Notes under the pieces: generated by a model
What the model was told of the DNA's origin: nothing
What the model saw: the letters and a program-made list of their open reading frames with translations, nothing else
Database searches by the model: none
Position numbers and translations under genes: made by a program
Assembly: GCF_006547145.1 (NCBI RefSeq)
Contig: NZ_CP041244.1
Coordinates: forward strand, 1,860,001-1,924,000
Source of the DNA: Actinomadura sp. WMMA1423
Lineage (GTDB): Bacteria; Actinomycetota; Actinomycetes; Streptosporangiales; Streptosporangiaceae
Direction: 5' to 3'
Length of the DNA stretch: 64,000 nucleotides
Part shown: positions 35,627 to 44,586 of the stretch, piece after piece
Layout: the number at the start of each line of letters is the position of its first letter
Position numbering within the stretch: the stretch's first letter is position 1

Positions 35627-36361
35627 CTACAGCCCGTTACTACCGATCAGCGCGCCGAACCCGTAGGTGATGACCGCCGCGGCGGCGCCGAACAGCAGCT
35701 GCCGCGTCCCGCCGAACCACCACGCGCGGGCCGTGATCCGCGACACCAGGGCCCCGGCGCCGAAGAGCCCGAGCGCCGCGAGGCCCGCCGCCGGCCACAG
35801 GCTGGTGGCGCCCAGCAGGTACGGCAGCACCGGCAGCAGCGCGCCGACCGCGAACGACAGGAAGGACGAGCCGGCCGCCAGGACGGGCGAGGGCAGGTCG
35901 CCGGGCGTCACCCCGAGCTCCTCCCGGGCGTGCACCTCCAGCGCCTCGTCGGGGTCGCGGGACAGCTGCCGCGCGACCTCGGCGGCGGTCTCGGGATCGA
36001 CGCCGCGCGCCTCGAAGACCTCGGCCAGCTCCCGCTGCTCGGCCGCCGGGTGGCGGGCGAGCTCCAGCCGCTCCACCTCGATCTCCGCCTCCGCCAGCTC
36101 CGACTGGGAGGCGACCGAGATGTACTCCCCCGCCGCCATCGAGAACGCGCCCGCGGCCAGGCCCGCGAGGCCCGCCAGCAGCACGACCTTCTGGGTGGCC
36201 TGGCCGCCCGCGACCCCGGCGATCAGGGCGAAGTTGGAGACCAGCCCGTCCATCGCGCCGAACACCGCGGGCCGCAGCCAGCCGCCGGTGACGTCCCGGT
36301 GCTGGTGGTGCTGCTCCGGCCGCACGCCGTGCTTCCCGGCCTTCTCGCCTGCGTCGGACAC
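35627..36361 (-). CDS. VIT1/CCC1-family transporter
   Basis: VIT1/CCC1 proteins export Fe2+ or Mn2+ from the cytoplasm. The 244-residue protein has the typical first helix FGAMDGLVSNFALIAGVAGG, a second helix ending AAGAFSMAAGEYISVASQSE (the conserved SMAxGEY motif), a cytoplasmic Glu-rich helical region (about residues 88-150, EIEVERLELARHPAAEQREL), and three further helices. The Glu-rich loop is the metal-binding domain in characterised members. The N-terminus contains a His cluster (HHQH). It follows lgt by 11 bp on the same strand and is probably co-transcribed. Confidence 0.9.
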   Translation of the reverse strand: MSDAGEKAGKHGVRPEQHHQHRDVTGGWLRPAVFGAMDGLVSNFALIAGVAGGQATQKVVLLAGLAGLAAGAFSMAAGEYISVASQSELAEAEIEVERLELARHPAAEQRELAEVFEARGVDPETAAEVARQLSRDPDEALEVHAREELGVTPGDLPSPVLAAGSSFLSFAVGALLPVLPYLLGATSLWPAAGLAALGLFGAGALVSRITARAWWFGGTRQLLFGAAAAVITYGFGALIGSNGL

Positions 36362-36372
36362 CGTCGCCCTGC

Positions 36373-37863
36373 CTACTTCCCGTCCTTGACGGGCTCCCCC
36401 TTCTCCACGCGATCGTGGCCGGCGGCACCGTCGGCATCATTGTCCTCGGCCGCCTCCGCGGCCTCGGCGGCGGGGGCGTCGCCGCCGTCCACGGCCTCGG
36501 GGCCGCTCTCCGGCGCGCTCTCCGCCTCCGGCTCCACCGCGCCGGCGCCCTTCGTCTCGGGCGCGGGATCCTCCTGCGCGGCCCCGGCCTCCGGCTCGGG
36601 CGTCTCGACGATCTCCGCCTCCGCACCGTCCGCCGCGGGCTCCCCGACCCCCGGCTCCGGGGCCTCCGCGGTCCCGTCCTGAGCGTCCTCGCCCAGCGCG
36701 GGCTCGTCCTGGACCGCCTCGTCCTGAGCGGCTCCGTCCAGCACGGGTTCGGCCTGCGCGGGCTCGTCCAGCACGGGCTCGGCCTGCGCGGGCTCGGCCT
36801 GCGCGGGCTCGGCCTGCGCGGGCTCGGCCTGCGCCGAGGGCTCCACGGCCGGTACCTCGTCGGTGGCCTTCGCGTTCTCGGCGATCGCGTCCTCGACCGC
36901 CGGCTTCTCGATGACCCGGACGTTCTTCTGCGCGTCCTTCTGCGCGTCGTCCTCCGCGCCGCCCCGCGCCTCAGAGGTCTCCGCGGCGGGCGCGGCGGGC
37001 GCCGCGGCGGCGGTGGCCGGGGCGCCGACGTTCTCGGGGCCGGTGCGGCCGCGGGCCAGGTACAGGTAGGCGACCGCGCCGAGGAAGATGACGATGGACG
37101 TCCAGTCGTTCAGCCGCAGCCCGAGGATGTGGTGGGCGTCGTCGATGCGCAGCGCCTCGATCCAGCCGCGCCCGACGGTGTAGGCGGCGACGTAGAGGGC
37201 GAACGCGCGGCCGTGCGTGAGCTTGTAGCGGCGGTCGGCCCAGATCACCAGGACCGCGACGCCGACGCACCACAGCGACTCGTACAGGAACGTCGGGTGG
37301 TAGGTCGCGACGTCGGCGTACTTCGGGTCGAGGCCCGGTCCGCCGTCCAGCATCGGACGGTGGTTCTCGTCGATCTTCAGGGCCCAGAAGGTGTCCAGCG
37401 GGCGGCCGTAGAGCTCCTGGTTCCAGTAGTTGCCCCAGCGTCCGATCGCCTGCGCGAGCGCGATGCCGGGCGCCACCGCGTCGCCGAGCGCCAGTACCGA
37501 GATCCCGCGCCGGCGGCAGCCGATGACCGCGCCGAGCGCGCCGAGCGCGACGGCGCCCCAGATGCCGAGGCCGCCCTTCCAGATCTCCAGCGCCCGAAGC
37601 GGCTCGCCGTTCTCCCCGAAGTAGCGCTGGTAGTCGGTGATCACGTGGTACAGGCGTCCGCCGACGAGGCCGAACGGCACCGCCCATACGGCCACGTCGA
37701 TGATCACGCCGGGCGTGCCGCCCTTGGCGGCCCAGCGGCGCTCGCCCAGCCAGACCGCGACGACGATGCCGAGGATGATCATGATGGCGTAGGCGCGCAG
37801 CGGCACGGGGCCGAGGTGCCAGACGCCCTGCGAGGGACTCGGTATGTAGGCGACCGGGTGCAT
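36373..37863 (-). CDS. lgt: prolipoprotein diacylglyceryl transferase with long acidic C-terminal tail
   Basis: Lgt moves diacylglyceryl from phosphatidylglycerol to the lipobox Cys of preprolipoproteins at the membrane. Residues 1-280 form the seven-helix enzyme, with the Lgt signature region GGRLYHVITDYQRYF, the GRWGNYWNQELYGRP motif and the C-terminal YTVGRGWIEALRIDD. About 215 more residues follow, far beyond the usual 260-300: an acidic Pro/Ala/Glu-rich tail with tandem AQAEP and VLDEP units. The tail should be cytoplasmic and unstructured; acidic Lgt tails are known in other actinobacteria but vary in length. Several lipoproteins in this window are candidate substrates. Confidence 0.95.
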   Translation of the reverse strand: MHPVAYIPSPSQGVWHLGPVPLRAYAIMIILGIVVAVWLGERRWAAKGGTPGVIIDVAVWAVPFGLVGGRLYHVITDYQRYFGENGEPLRALEIWKGGLGIWGAVALGALGAVIGCRRRGISVLALGDAVAPGIALAQAIGRWGNYWNQELYGRPLDTFWALKIDENHRPMLDGGPGLDPKYADVATYHPTFLYESLWCVGVAVLVIWADRRYKLTHGRAFALYVAAYTVGRGWIEALRIDDAHHILGLRLNDWTSIVIFLGAVAYLYLARGRTGPENVGAPATAAAAPAAPAAETSEARGGAEDDAQKDAQKNVRVIEKPAVEDAIAENAKATDEVPAVEPSAQAEPAQAEPAQAEPAQAEPVLDEPAQAEPVLDGAAQDEAVQDEPALGEDAQDGTAEAPEPGVGEPAADGAEAEIVETPEPEAGAAQEDPAPETKGAGAVEPEAESAPESGPEAVDGGDAPAAEAAEAAEDNDADGAAGHDRVEKGEPVKDGK

Positions 37864-37930
37864 GACCGTTGACGTTACCGCCTCCGGGGCGCGGCGCGCG
37901 CCCTCTCTAGGACCGCGACGAGATCGTCAT

Positions 37931-38755
37931 CTAAGCCGTGCCCGCCGCCTCGCCGCCGGCCGTGGCACTGGACTGCGTGCTCCCCGGCGCGGGCGACCCG
38001 CCACCGGCGTCGGCGACGGCCTTCCTGAGGTCGTCCGGCGAGGCCAACACGTCACCCGCGACCTTCTTGCCGTTCAGCGCGAGGTACGGGGTCGCGTCGA
38101 TGCCCGCCCTGCCCGCCTGGGCGCTCGCCTGGTCCACCGTCTTGATCTTCTGGTTCCCGCGGACGCAGCCGGCGAAGGAGGGGGCGGTGACGCCGAGCTG
38201 CTCGGCCCAGCCGATCAGGTCCTGGTCGGCGAAGCCCGTCCTGCCCTCGGGCGGCTGCTCGGCGTAGAGCTTGTCGTGGTACCTGACCCAGTGGTCGGCG
38301 GGCATGCAGGCGGCGGCGTTCGCCGCCCGCCGGGAGTTGGCCATGAGCGGGTCCTGCTGGAAGAGCTGGAACGGCCTGTAGACGACCTTGAGCCTGCCCT
38401 GCGCGGCGAGCTGCTTCATGGTCGCGCCGATCCGCTCCTCCATGGCCTTGCAGGCGGGGCACTGGAAGTCCTCCCAGACGTCGAGGACCGGCGAGGCGAC
38501 GCCCGGCTGCGCCATCGCCACGGAGCCGTCGCGCTGTCGGGTGGCGGGCGCCAGCGCGCCCTTGTAGGAGTTCTCCAGGGGCTTCTTGCCGTCGCGGGTG
38601 AGCGCGACGACGGCCACCACGACCGCGACCGCCGCCACGGCGAGAGCGCCGAGGACGACGAGCATCAGCCTCTGGCGCCGCTGCCGGGCCGCGGCCCGGC
38701 TCCGTTCGTCCGCCAGCCGCTCGCGCGCGGACGGTTCCCTGCCCTGCTCGCTCAT
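37931..38755 (-). CDS. DsbA-like thiol-disulfide oxidoreductase, membrane-anchored (CPAC)
   Basis: The 274-residue protein has a charged cytoplasmic N-terminus, one membrane helix (about residues 30-52) and an external thioredoxin fold with a DsbA-type helical insert. The active site is FQCPAC (Cys99 and Cys102), and the cis-Pro loop is DATPYLALNG. Two more Cys (NAAACMPADH and FAGCVRG) lie in the helical insert. The tail is Gly/Ser/Ala-rich. It is a close paralogue of the next upstream gene; their CxxC motifs fall at the same residue numbers. The start ATG at 38755 has GGGGGAT before it. A strong hairpin separates the two genes, so it may have its own promoter. Confidence 0.92.
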   Translation of the reverse strand: MSEQGREPSARERLADERSRAAARQRRQRLMLVVLGALAVAAVAVVVAVVALTRDGKKPLENSYKGALAPATRQRDGSVAMAQPGVASPVLDVWEDFQCPACKAMEERIGATMKQLAAQGRLKVVYRPFQLFQQDPLMANSRRAANAAACMPADHWVRYHDKLYAEQPPEGRTGFADQDLIGWAEQLGVTAPSFAGCVRGNQKIKTVDQASAQAGRAGIDATPYLALNGKKVAGDVLASPDDLRKAVADAGGGSPAPGSTQSSATAGGEAAGTA

Positions 38756-38833
38756 CGATCCCCCGATCGCCACGCTGCGTGTTGGTCAGCGTCTACGAGA
38801 GTAGCGGGCGGGGAGCCGCCGGGCGGTGAGAAA

Positions 38834-38877
38834 GCGCGACGCCGCGCCGTCCCGGAAGGGGCGGCGCGGCGTCGCGC
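38834..38877 (-). terminator. terminator hairpin between the two DsbA-like genes
   Basis: GCGCGACGCCGCGCCG (38834-38849) pairs with CGGCGCGGCGTCGCGC (38862-38877), 16 bp perfect, loop of 12. It follows the CPIC gene by 32 bp on the minus strand and precedes the CPAC gene. Confidence 0.8.
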
Positions 38878-38909
38878 TCGGGTGTCTCAGGCGTCCCGGA
38901 CGCGGCCGG

Positions 38910-39686
38910 TCACTTGTTGCCGGCGGCCGCGGAGTCGATCGTGGCCCGCAGGGCGGCGGGGTTCATGAACTGCGACGCGTCGAGCTGCTTGCCGTCCAGG
39001 AAGACGGTCGGCGTGCCCTGGACGCCGCGGTCCTGCAGGGCGTACTTGGTCATCGCGTCGACCGTGGACTTCTTCTGCTCGTCCCGCACGCACTTCTCGA
39101 AGTTCGCGTCGGTGACGCCGACGTCCTTGCCCCACTTGACGAGGTCGTCGGGCGAGAAGCCCTTCTCTCCCTCGTTGGGCTGGAACTTGAAGAGCGCGTC
39201 GTGGTAGGAGACCCACTGGCCGGCGGGGACGCACAGCGCGGCCTCGGCCGCGCGCAGCGAGTTGATGCGGACGGGGTCCTTCTGCTGGCCGAACAGGTGG
39301 AAGGGCCGGTAGACGACCTTGACCTTGCCCTGCTGGGCGAGGTCCTGGATGGTCTTGCCGGTGGACTGCTCGAACTGCTTGCAGATCGGGCACTGGAAGT
39401 CCTCGAAGACCTCCAGCTGCGGCTTGCTGACCCCGGACTGCGCCATCAGGATGGACCCGTCGGCCTGGCGGCTGACGGGGGCGAGCGCGCCCTTGTGGAC
39501 CTCGGCCCGGCCGTTCTTGTTCTTCTGGTCGATGATGAGGACGGCTCCGACCACGATCACCGCCACGGCCACCACCGACCCGAGGACGATGGCGAGCAGC
39601 CGCCGCTGCTTCTCCCGCGCCGCCTGCCGCTTGCGCTCTGCGGCCAGGCGCTCCCTCGCGGACCGCTCTCGTGCGGCCTTGCTCAT
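38910..39686 (-). CDS. DsbA-like thiol-disulfide oxidoreductase, membrane-anchored (CPIC)
   Basis: The 258-residue protein repeats the architecture of its downstream paralogue: basic N-terminus, membrane helix (LLAIVLGSVVAVAVIVVGAVLI, shown in part), then a thioredoxin fold with FQCPIC (Cys99, Cys102), the helical insert with AALCVPAGQW and FEKCVRDEQ, and the cis-Pro loop QGTPTVFLDG. It should oxidise or shuffle disulfides in secreted proteins and be re-oxidised by the VKOR protein encoded 59 bp upstream on the same strand. The ATG at 39686 is preceded by AGGAGA. Confidence 0.93.
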   Translation of the reverse strand: MSKAARERSARERLAAERKRQAAREKQRRLLAIVLGSVVAVAVIVVGAVLIIDQKNKNGRAEVHKGALAPVSRQADGSILMAQSGVSKPQLEVFEDFQCPICKQFEQSTGKTIQDLAQQGKVKVVYRPFHLFGQQKDPVRINSLRAAEAALCVPAGQWVSYHDALFKFQPNEGEKGFSPDDLVKWGKDVGVTDANFEKCVRDEQKKSTVDAMTKYALQDRGVQGTPTVFLDGKQLDASQFMNPAALRATIDSAAAGNK

Positions 39687-39745
39687 TGGTTCTCCTATGC
39701 GTGCGGAACCGCGCCGGCACCGTGCGGCGCGCTACGACGGCGAGA

Positions 39746-40237
39746 CTAGTCGACCTGGCCGACCCGCCGGAATTCGTCGGCCAGGACGAGGAGGAACAGC
39801 AGGACGGTGATGACGTGGACACCGGTGCACCACAGGCAGATCTTGTGCAGGATCGCCAGCTCGACGGTCACCAGGTAGACCACGAACAGCACGCCCACCG
39901 ACACGGACGCGACCCGTCCCCAGCGCAGCGGCGGCCAGGTCGACCGCAGCGCCCACGGCGTCAGCAGCGCGGCGAACGCGATGAAGAACGCGAGGCCGAA
40001 CAGCGGCATCGGGACGCCCGCCAGGGTGGAGTACTCGCTCGTGGTGACGGCGTGGCAGTCCACCGTCCGGGACGCGGAGCACACGAGGGCGCCCTCGTCG
40101 TAGTGCGAGATCGTCAGGTAGACGGAGATGCCGAGGCCGGCGAGGGTCAGCACCCACGCCGCGGCCTGGAGCCACACGGGGGGCAGCGGCTGCCCCGCGG
40201 CCCCCGCCCGGCTCTTCGCCGTCATCTCTTGCGTCAT
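39746..40237 (-). CDS. vitamin K epoxide reductase (VKOR) family protein
   Basis: Bacterial VKOR re-oxidises DsbA-like proteins by passing electrons to quinone. The 163-residue protein has four hydrophobic helices, the loop Cys pair (LVCSASRTVDCHAV) that contacts the DsbA partner, the conserved Ser/Tyr region SEYSTLAGVPMPLFG, and the membrane CxxC in HKICLWCTGVHV. Unlike many bacterial VKORs it is not fused to a thioredoxin domain; the two adjacent DsbA-like proteins are the evident partners. ATG at 40237 is preferred because GGGAGG lies six bases upstream; ATG at 40243 abuts that site. Confidence 0.94.
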   Translation of the reverse strand: MTQEMTAKSRAGAAGQPLPPVWLQAAAWVLTLAGLGISVYLTISHYDEGALVCSASRTVDCHAVTTSEYSTLAGVPMPLFGLAFFIAFAALLTPWALRSTWPPLRWGRVASVSVGVLFVVYLVTVELAILHKICLWCTGVHVITVLLFLLVLADEFRRVGQVD

Positions 40238-40347
40238 CGTCATCCTCCCGCGACCGCCTGTGCCGGCGGTCACACCCTATTGGAGAGCGGCTGCGCCACA
40301 AGCCTTCAACTACGGCGGGACCGCCCCGAGTTCCCGCGACGTGCGGC

Positions 40348-40392
40348 GGCGTCCGCGCGGGGCCGGGTTTTCGCCGGTCCCGCGCGGACGCC
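40348..40392 (-). terminator. terminator hairpin downstream of trpA
   Basis: GGCGTCCGCGCGGG (40348-40361) and CCCGCGCGGACGCC (40379-40392) pair perfectly over 14 bp. It ends the trpCBA unit, 18 bp past the trpA stop, and isolates it from the VKOR gene. Confidence 0.8.
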
Positions 40393-40410
40393 GGGGGCCG
40401 TCCGCAATGA

Positions 40411-41223
40411 TCAGCGGTGGTGCCGGACGCCCGCGGCGAGCTCCTCGGTGAGCGCCCGGACGCCGGCGAGGCCGGAGGCGAGGTCGGGCGCGTCCAGCAG
40501 GCGGCGGATGAACGCCGACCCGACGATCACGCCGTCGGCGAACCCGGCGACCTCGGCGGCCTGGGCGCCGGTGCCGACGCCGAGGCCGAGGCCGACCGGC
40601 AGGGCCCGGCCGGCCTTGTCCAGGACGGCGCGGGTCCGCTCCACCAGGCGCGGGGCGCCGGTGTCGAGGGCGGAGCGGGCGCCGGTGACGCCCATCAGCG
40701 AGGCCGCGTAGACGAAGCCGCGGCACGCCCCGGTGATCGTCTCGATGCGCTCGTCGGTGGAGCTGAGCGCGACGAGGAACACCCGGTCGAGGCCGTGGGC
40801 GTCCGAGGCCTCCAGCCACTCCCCGCCCTCCTCGGGCGTGAGGTCGGGGGTGATCAGGCCGGCTCCGCCCGCGGACGCGAGGTCGCGGGCGAACCGGTCG
40901 ACGCCGTAGCGGTCGACGGGGTTCCAGTACGTCATGACGAGGGTGGGGACGCCGGTGGCGGCGACGGCCTCGACCGTGCGGAAGACGTCGGCGAGGCGGA
41001 CCCCGCCCACGAGCGCCCGGTGGACGGCGTCCTGGATGGTGGGGCCGTCCATCATCGGGTCGGTGTAGGGCAGGCCGATCTCGATGACGTCGCAGCCCGC
41101 GTCCACCATGGTCCGGGCCGCCTCGACGGCGCCCTCGTAGGTGGGGAAGCCCGCGGGCAGGTAGCCGACGAGGGCGGCGCGCCCGTCGGCCTTGGCCTTG
41201 TCGTAGGCGGTCTGGACGGTCAC
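40411..41223 (-). CDS. trpA: tryptophan synthase alpha subunit
   Basis: TrpA cleaves indole-3-glycerol phosphate to indole and glyceraldehyde 3-phosphate; the indole is channelled to TrpB. The 270-residue TIM barrel has the catalytic Glu in [19 protein letters not shown], the Asp at [14 protein letters not shown] (loop 2/6 region) and phosphate-binding [15 protein letters not shown] and [12 protein letters not shown]. The GTG start at 41223 overlaps the trpB stop by four bases. It is the last gene of the trpC-trpB-trpA cluster. Confidence 0.97.
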   Translation of the reverse strand: MTVQTAYDKAKADGRAALVGYLPAGFPTYEGAVEAARTMVDAGCDVIEIGLPYTDPMMDGPTIQDAVHRALVGGVRLADVFRTVEAVAATGVPTLVMTYWNPVDRYGVDRFARDLASAGGAGLITPDLTPEEGGEWLEASDAHGLDRVFLVALSSTDERIETITGACRGFVYAASLMGVTGARSALDTGAPRLVERTRAVLDKAGRALPVGLGLGVGTGAQAAEVAGFADGVIVGSAFIRRLLDAPDLASGLAGVRALTEELAAGVRHHR

Positions 41224-42452
41224 GCGTTCTCTCCTTCGGGCATCAGGCCGAAGAAGGCGGCGGCCGTGTGCATGTCCTTGTCGCCCCGTCCGGACAGGCA
41301 GACGACGATCGTGGCGTCGGGGCCCAGTTCCTTGCCGACCTTGAGCGCGCCGGCGAGCGCGTGCGCGGACTCGATCGCCGGGATGATGCCCTCGGTGCGG
41401 CACAGCAGCGCGAACGCGTCCATCGCCTCGGCGTCGGTGATCTCGCGGTACTCGGCGCGGCCGGTGTCGTGCAGCCAGGAGTGCTCGGGGCCGACGCCGG
41501 GGTAGTCGAGCCCGGCGGAGATCGAGTGGGTCTCCAGGGTCTGGCCGTCGTCGTCCTGCAGCAGGTAGGTCCGCATGCCGTGGATGACGCCGAGGGAGCC
41601 GCCGACGAGGGTCGCGGCGTGCTTGCCGCTGGCGACGCCGTCGCCGCCCGCCTCGAAGCCGTACAGCCGGACGGACTCGTCGCCGACGAAGGCGTGGAAG
41701 GTGCCGATCGCGTTGGAGCCGCCGCCGACGCAGGCGACGACCGCGTCCGGCAGGGCGCCGGTCATCTCCACGCACTGCCGCCGGGCCTCGACGCCGATGA
41801 CGCGCTGGAAGTCGCGGACCATCAGCGGGAACGGGTGCGGGCCCATCACCGAGCCGATGCAGTAGTGGGTGTCGTCGACGGTGGCGACCCAGTCGCGGAA
41901 CGCCTCGTTGCAGGCGTCCTTGAGGGTGCGGCTGCCGGTCCGCACGGGGACCACCTCGGCGCCGAGCATCCGCATCCGGGCGACGTTGAGGGCCTGCCGC
42001 TCGGTGTCGACCTCGCCCATGTAGACGGTGCAGCTCAGGCCGAGCAGCGCCGCGGCCGTGGCGGTGGCGACGCCGTGCTGGCCGGCGCCGGTCTCGGCGA
42101 TCACGCGGCCCTTGCCCATCCGCTTGGTGAGCAGCGCCTGGCCGAGCACGTTGTTGATCTTGTGTGAGCCGGTGTGGTTGAGGTCCTCGCGCTTGAGCAG
42201 CACCCGGGCGCCCGCGTGCTCGGAGAAGCGCGCGGCCTCCGTCAGCAGGCTGGGGCGGCCCGCGTAGTTGGCGAGCAGGTCCTCCAGCTCGGCGTTGAAG
42301 GCGGGGTCGTTCTTGGCGGTCTCGAACTCGCGGGCGAGCTCGTCCAGGGCCGCCATCAGGGCCTCCGGCGCGAACCGCCCGCCGAAGCGGCCGAAGTGGC
42401 CCGTGGCGTCGGGCAGGGCTCCAGCACCGCGCGAGGCGGTGTCCATGGTCAT
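41220..42452 (-). CDS. trpB: tryptophan synthase beta subunit
   Basis: TrpB joins indole and serine to make tryptophan using PLP. The 410-residue protein begins near [16 protein letters not shown], has the PLP Lys in [16 protein letters not shown], the [13 protein letters not shown] loop that binds the substrate carboxylate, the glycine-rich phosphate site [13 protein letters not shown], and the monovalent-cation region near [11 protein letters not shown]. Starts at 42452 and 42446 are both possible. The 110 bp between trpC and this gene contain a 12-codon frame with one Trp codon (42509-42547) but no clear attenuator. Confidence 0.97.
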   Translation of the reverse strand: MTMDTASRGAGALPDATGHFGRFGGRFAPEALMAALDELAREFETAKNDPAFNAELEDLLANYAGRPSLLTEAARFSEHAGARVLLKREDLNHTGSHKINNVLGQALLTKRMGKGRVIAETGAGQHGVATATAAALLGLSCTVYMGEVDTERQALNVARMRMLGAEVVPVRTGSRTLKDACNEAFRDWVATVDDTHYCIGSVMGPHPFPLMVRDFQRVIGVEARRQCVEMTGALPDAVVACVGGGSNAIGTFHAFVGDESVRLYGFEAGGDGVASGKHAATLVGGSLGVIHGMRTYLLQDDDGQTLETHSISAGLDYPGVGPEHSWLHDTGRAEYREITDAEAMDAFALLCRTEGIIPAIESAHALAGALKVGKELGPDATIVVCLSGRGDKDMHTAAAFFGLMPEGENA

Positions 42453-42562
42453 GAGAAAACGCGTCCTGTCGTGGGAGAGGCGGGTGATCGGATCTCTGGG
42501 GTCCTGGATCAGCCCCGCCATCGCTCCCGGAGCGGTTCGACCTGCATGTCCGTAGCCTATCT

Positions 42563-43369
42563 TCAGCCGCTCTGGCGCAGCGCCGGGTGTGCCCCCGCGG
42601 CGACGAGGTCGGCGACGGCGGCGCGCGGGTCCTTGCCGATCACGAGGCTCTCCCCCACCAGCACCGCGTCGGCGCCGCTGGAGGCGTAGGCCAGCAGGTC
42701 GTGCGGGCCCCGCACCCCGGACTCGGCGACCTTCACGACGTCCTTGGGGATGAGCGGCGCCACCCGGGCGAACACGCCGCGGTCGACCTGCAGGGTGCGC
42801 AGGTCGCGGGCGTTCACGCCGATGACCTTGGCGCCCGCGTCCACCGCGCGGGCGGCCTCCTCCTCGGTGTGGACCTCGACGAGCGGGACCAGCCCGATCG
42901 ACTCGGCGCGCTCGACCAGCGAGACGAGGGCGTCCTGGTCCAGGGCGGCGACGATCAGCAGCGCCATGTCGGCGCCCGCGGCCCGCGCCTCCCACAACTG
43001 GTAGGAGGTGACGATGAAGTCCTTGCGCAGGAGGGCGACGTCGACGTTGGCGCGGACCTCGGCGAGGTCGGCGAGGCTGCCGCCGAACCGGCGCCGCTCG
43101 GTCAGCACGCTGATCACCTTGGCGCCGCCGGCCTCGTAGTCGCGGGCGAGCGCGGCGGGGTCGGCGATGGCGGCGAGCGCGCCCTTGGACGGGCTGCTGC
43201 GCTTGACCTCGGCGATGACCGAGACGCCCTGCCCGCGCAGCGCGCCGAGCGCGTCCCTGGGGGCCGGGGCCTTCGCGGCCCGCTCCTTGAGGGCGTCGAG
43301 CGGGACCTCGCGCTGCCTGTCGGCGAGATCGGCCCGGACGCCGTCGATGATCTCGTCCAAAACGCTCAA
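42563..43369 (-). CDS. trpC: indole-3-glycerol phosphate synthase
   Basis: TrpC closes the indole ring from carboxyphenylaminodeoxyribulose phosphate. The 268-residue TIM barrel has the conserved [43 protein letters not shown] and [11 protein letters not shown] segments, covering the catalytic Lys/Glu residues. It starts with TTG at 43369 (TTG AGC GTT). It is monofunctional: no TrpF domain is fused, which fits the PriA-type isomerase encoded at 61671. Confidence 0.97.
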   Translation of the reverse strand: MSVLDEIIDGVRADLADRQREVPLDALKERAAKAPAPRDALGALRGQGVSVIAEVKRSSPSKGALAAIADPAALARDYEAGGAKVISVLTERRRFGGSLADLAEVRANVDVALLRKDFIVTSYQLWEARAAGADMALLIVAALDQDALVSLVERAESIGLVPLVEVHTEEEAARAVDAGAKVIGVNARDLRTLQVDRGVFARVAPLIPKDVVKVAESGVRGPHDLLAYASSGADAVLVGESLVIGKDPRAAVADLVAAGAHPALRQSG

Positions 43370-43481
43370 GGTCGCAGGCCCCCTATTTCAGGTCGTTCCG
43401 TGCACCGATCGTAGCCGCCCCCTCCGACGCCCCCCGCACCCGGGAGGGCCGTCCGGGCTCCCCCTGGCCGGGCCGCGCGCG

Positions 43482-43928
43482 TCAGGGGGCGAGCACGTGC
43501 GCGAACGGCAGGTTGCGCACGATCCAGTAGACGATGAGAAGGCCGGCGAACGAATACGCGACGGCCGGCTGCAACAGGGCGGACCGCATCGGCAGCCCTT
43601 GCGCGCTCCTGACCGCCCACCGCACGTACAGGTACCCGAACACCGGGAGCATGACGAAGAGCAGCGGGTTGAGCCCGAAGGCGACGCCGACCCGCCCGTG
43701 CGCCAGCGCGTAGACGAGCCGCGTCATCCCGCACCCCGGGCAGTAGAACCCGGTCAGCCCGAGGAAGGGACACCCGGGGTAATGCCCGGGCTCATTGGGA
43801 TCCGCCCCGAACGTCACGACCAGGACCCCGGCCACGACCCCACCGAGCACCGCCGCGTGCGGCGCCAGCGCCCGCAAACCCATCTTCCCGGGCACGGATA
43901 CGTGAGTCACGACGTCCACCTTAAGCAT
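43482..43928 (-). CDS. DUF2752 membrane protein
   Basis: The 148-residue protein carries the DUF2752 core, YPGCPFLGLTGFYCPGCG followed by MTRLVYALAHG, in which three Cys and the CPGCGMTR motif are the family hallmark, and three or four hydrophobic helices. The family is widespread in bacteria and has no established function. The ATG at 43928 overlaps the end of the response-regulator gene by eight bases; a later ATG (MGLRALAPH) would give a shorter form. It lies upstream of trpC within the tryptophan cluster, where related proteins are also found in other actinobacteria. Confidence 0.85.
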   Translation of the reverse strand: MLKVDVVTHVSVPGKMGLRALAPHAAVLGGVVAGVLVVTFGADPNEPGHYPGCPFLGLTGFYCPGCGMTRLVYALAHGRVGVAFGLNPLLFVMLPVFGYLYVRWAVRSAQGLPMRSALLQPAVAYSFAGLLIVYWIVRNLPFAHVLAP

Positions 43929-44586
43929 CCAGCACGTAGCCGACGCCGCGCACCGTCCTGATGGGGCTGCCGTCCCCGAGTTTGGCCCGCAGCTGCGCGA
44001 CGTGGACGTCGACGGTGCGGCTCCCGGCGCCGGCTCCCGGCCCCCACGCGGCGTCGAGGAGCTGGTCGCGGGTGAAGACGCGGCCGGGGTTGGCCATCAG
44101 GAACTCGAGGAGGTCGAACTCGGTGACGGTGAGCGCGACGCGGCGCTCCCCGACGAGGGCGGCGCGGTCGCTCTGGTCGAGCGCGATCCGCCCGGCGCGC
44201 AGAGGCCCGGGCGCTTCGGCGGGACCACCGGCGCGCAGCGCCTCGGCGACCGCCGCGACAAGGACACGAGGCCCGAAGGGCCGCTCGACGCGGTACTCGC
44301 CGAAGGCATGCGCACCAGCAGCGTCAAGAGGGCCGCTGAGTGCGACGACAGGAGCGCCCCGGGCGGCCTCGACGACCCGCCTGTACAGCTCGGCGGGAAC
44401 AGCGCACGTGGACAGATCCAGGACGACGACGTCGGGCCGGCAGCGCAGGACGGCCGCGGGCGCCCGCGCGGGGTCGGCCTCGATCTCGACGTCGAAGCCC
44501 TCTCGGACGAGGTAGCGGCGCTCCAACTCGGCGACGGCGGGGTCGTGCTCGACCACGAGCACGACCCCGCCACCGTCGGTGCTCAC
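43921..44586 (-). CDS. OmpR/PhoB-type response regulator, degenerate receiver
   Basis: The 221-residue protein has a receiver-like domain (residues about 6-115) and a C-terminal winged helix (VALTVTEFDLLEFL, PGRVFTRDQLLDAAWG, SRTVDVHVAQLRAKLG, IRTVRGVGYVLDA) typical of OmpR/PhoB. A possible phosphoacceptor is in VVVLDLSTC, but the acidic pair is VVEHDPA rather than DDD and the conserved Lys is Arg (VERPFGP), so phosphorylation may be weak or absent. No sensor kinase is adjacent. The GTG start at 44586 overlaps the TIGR02234 gene by four bases, which couples a regulator to the tryptophan cluster. Confidence 0.87.
   Translation of the reverse strand: MSTDGGGVVLVVEHDPAVAELERRYLVREGFDVEIEADPARAPAAVLRCRPDVVVLDLSTCAVPAELYRRVVEAARGAPVVALSGPLDAAGAHAFGEYRVERPFGPRVLVAAVAEALRAGGPAEAPGPLRAGRIALDQSDRAALVGERRVALTVTEFDLLEFLMANPGRVFTRDQLLDAAWGPGAGAGSRTVDVHVAQLRAKLGDGSPIRTVRGVGYVLDA

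Noticed and set aside
42509..42547. A 12-codon frame with one Trp codon between trpC and trpB, as a leader peptide or a trpM-like gene.
   Set aside because: Only one Trp codon, no convincing ribosome site, no terminator/antiterminator pair, and TrpM proteins are longer.
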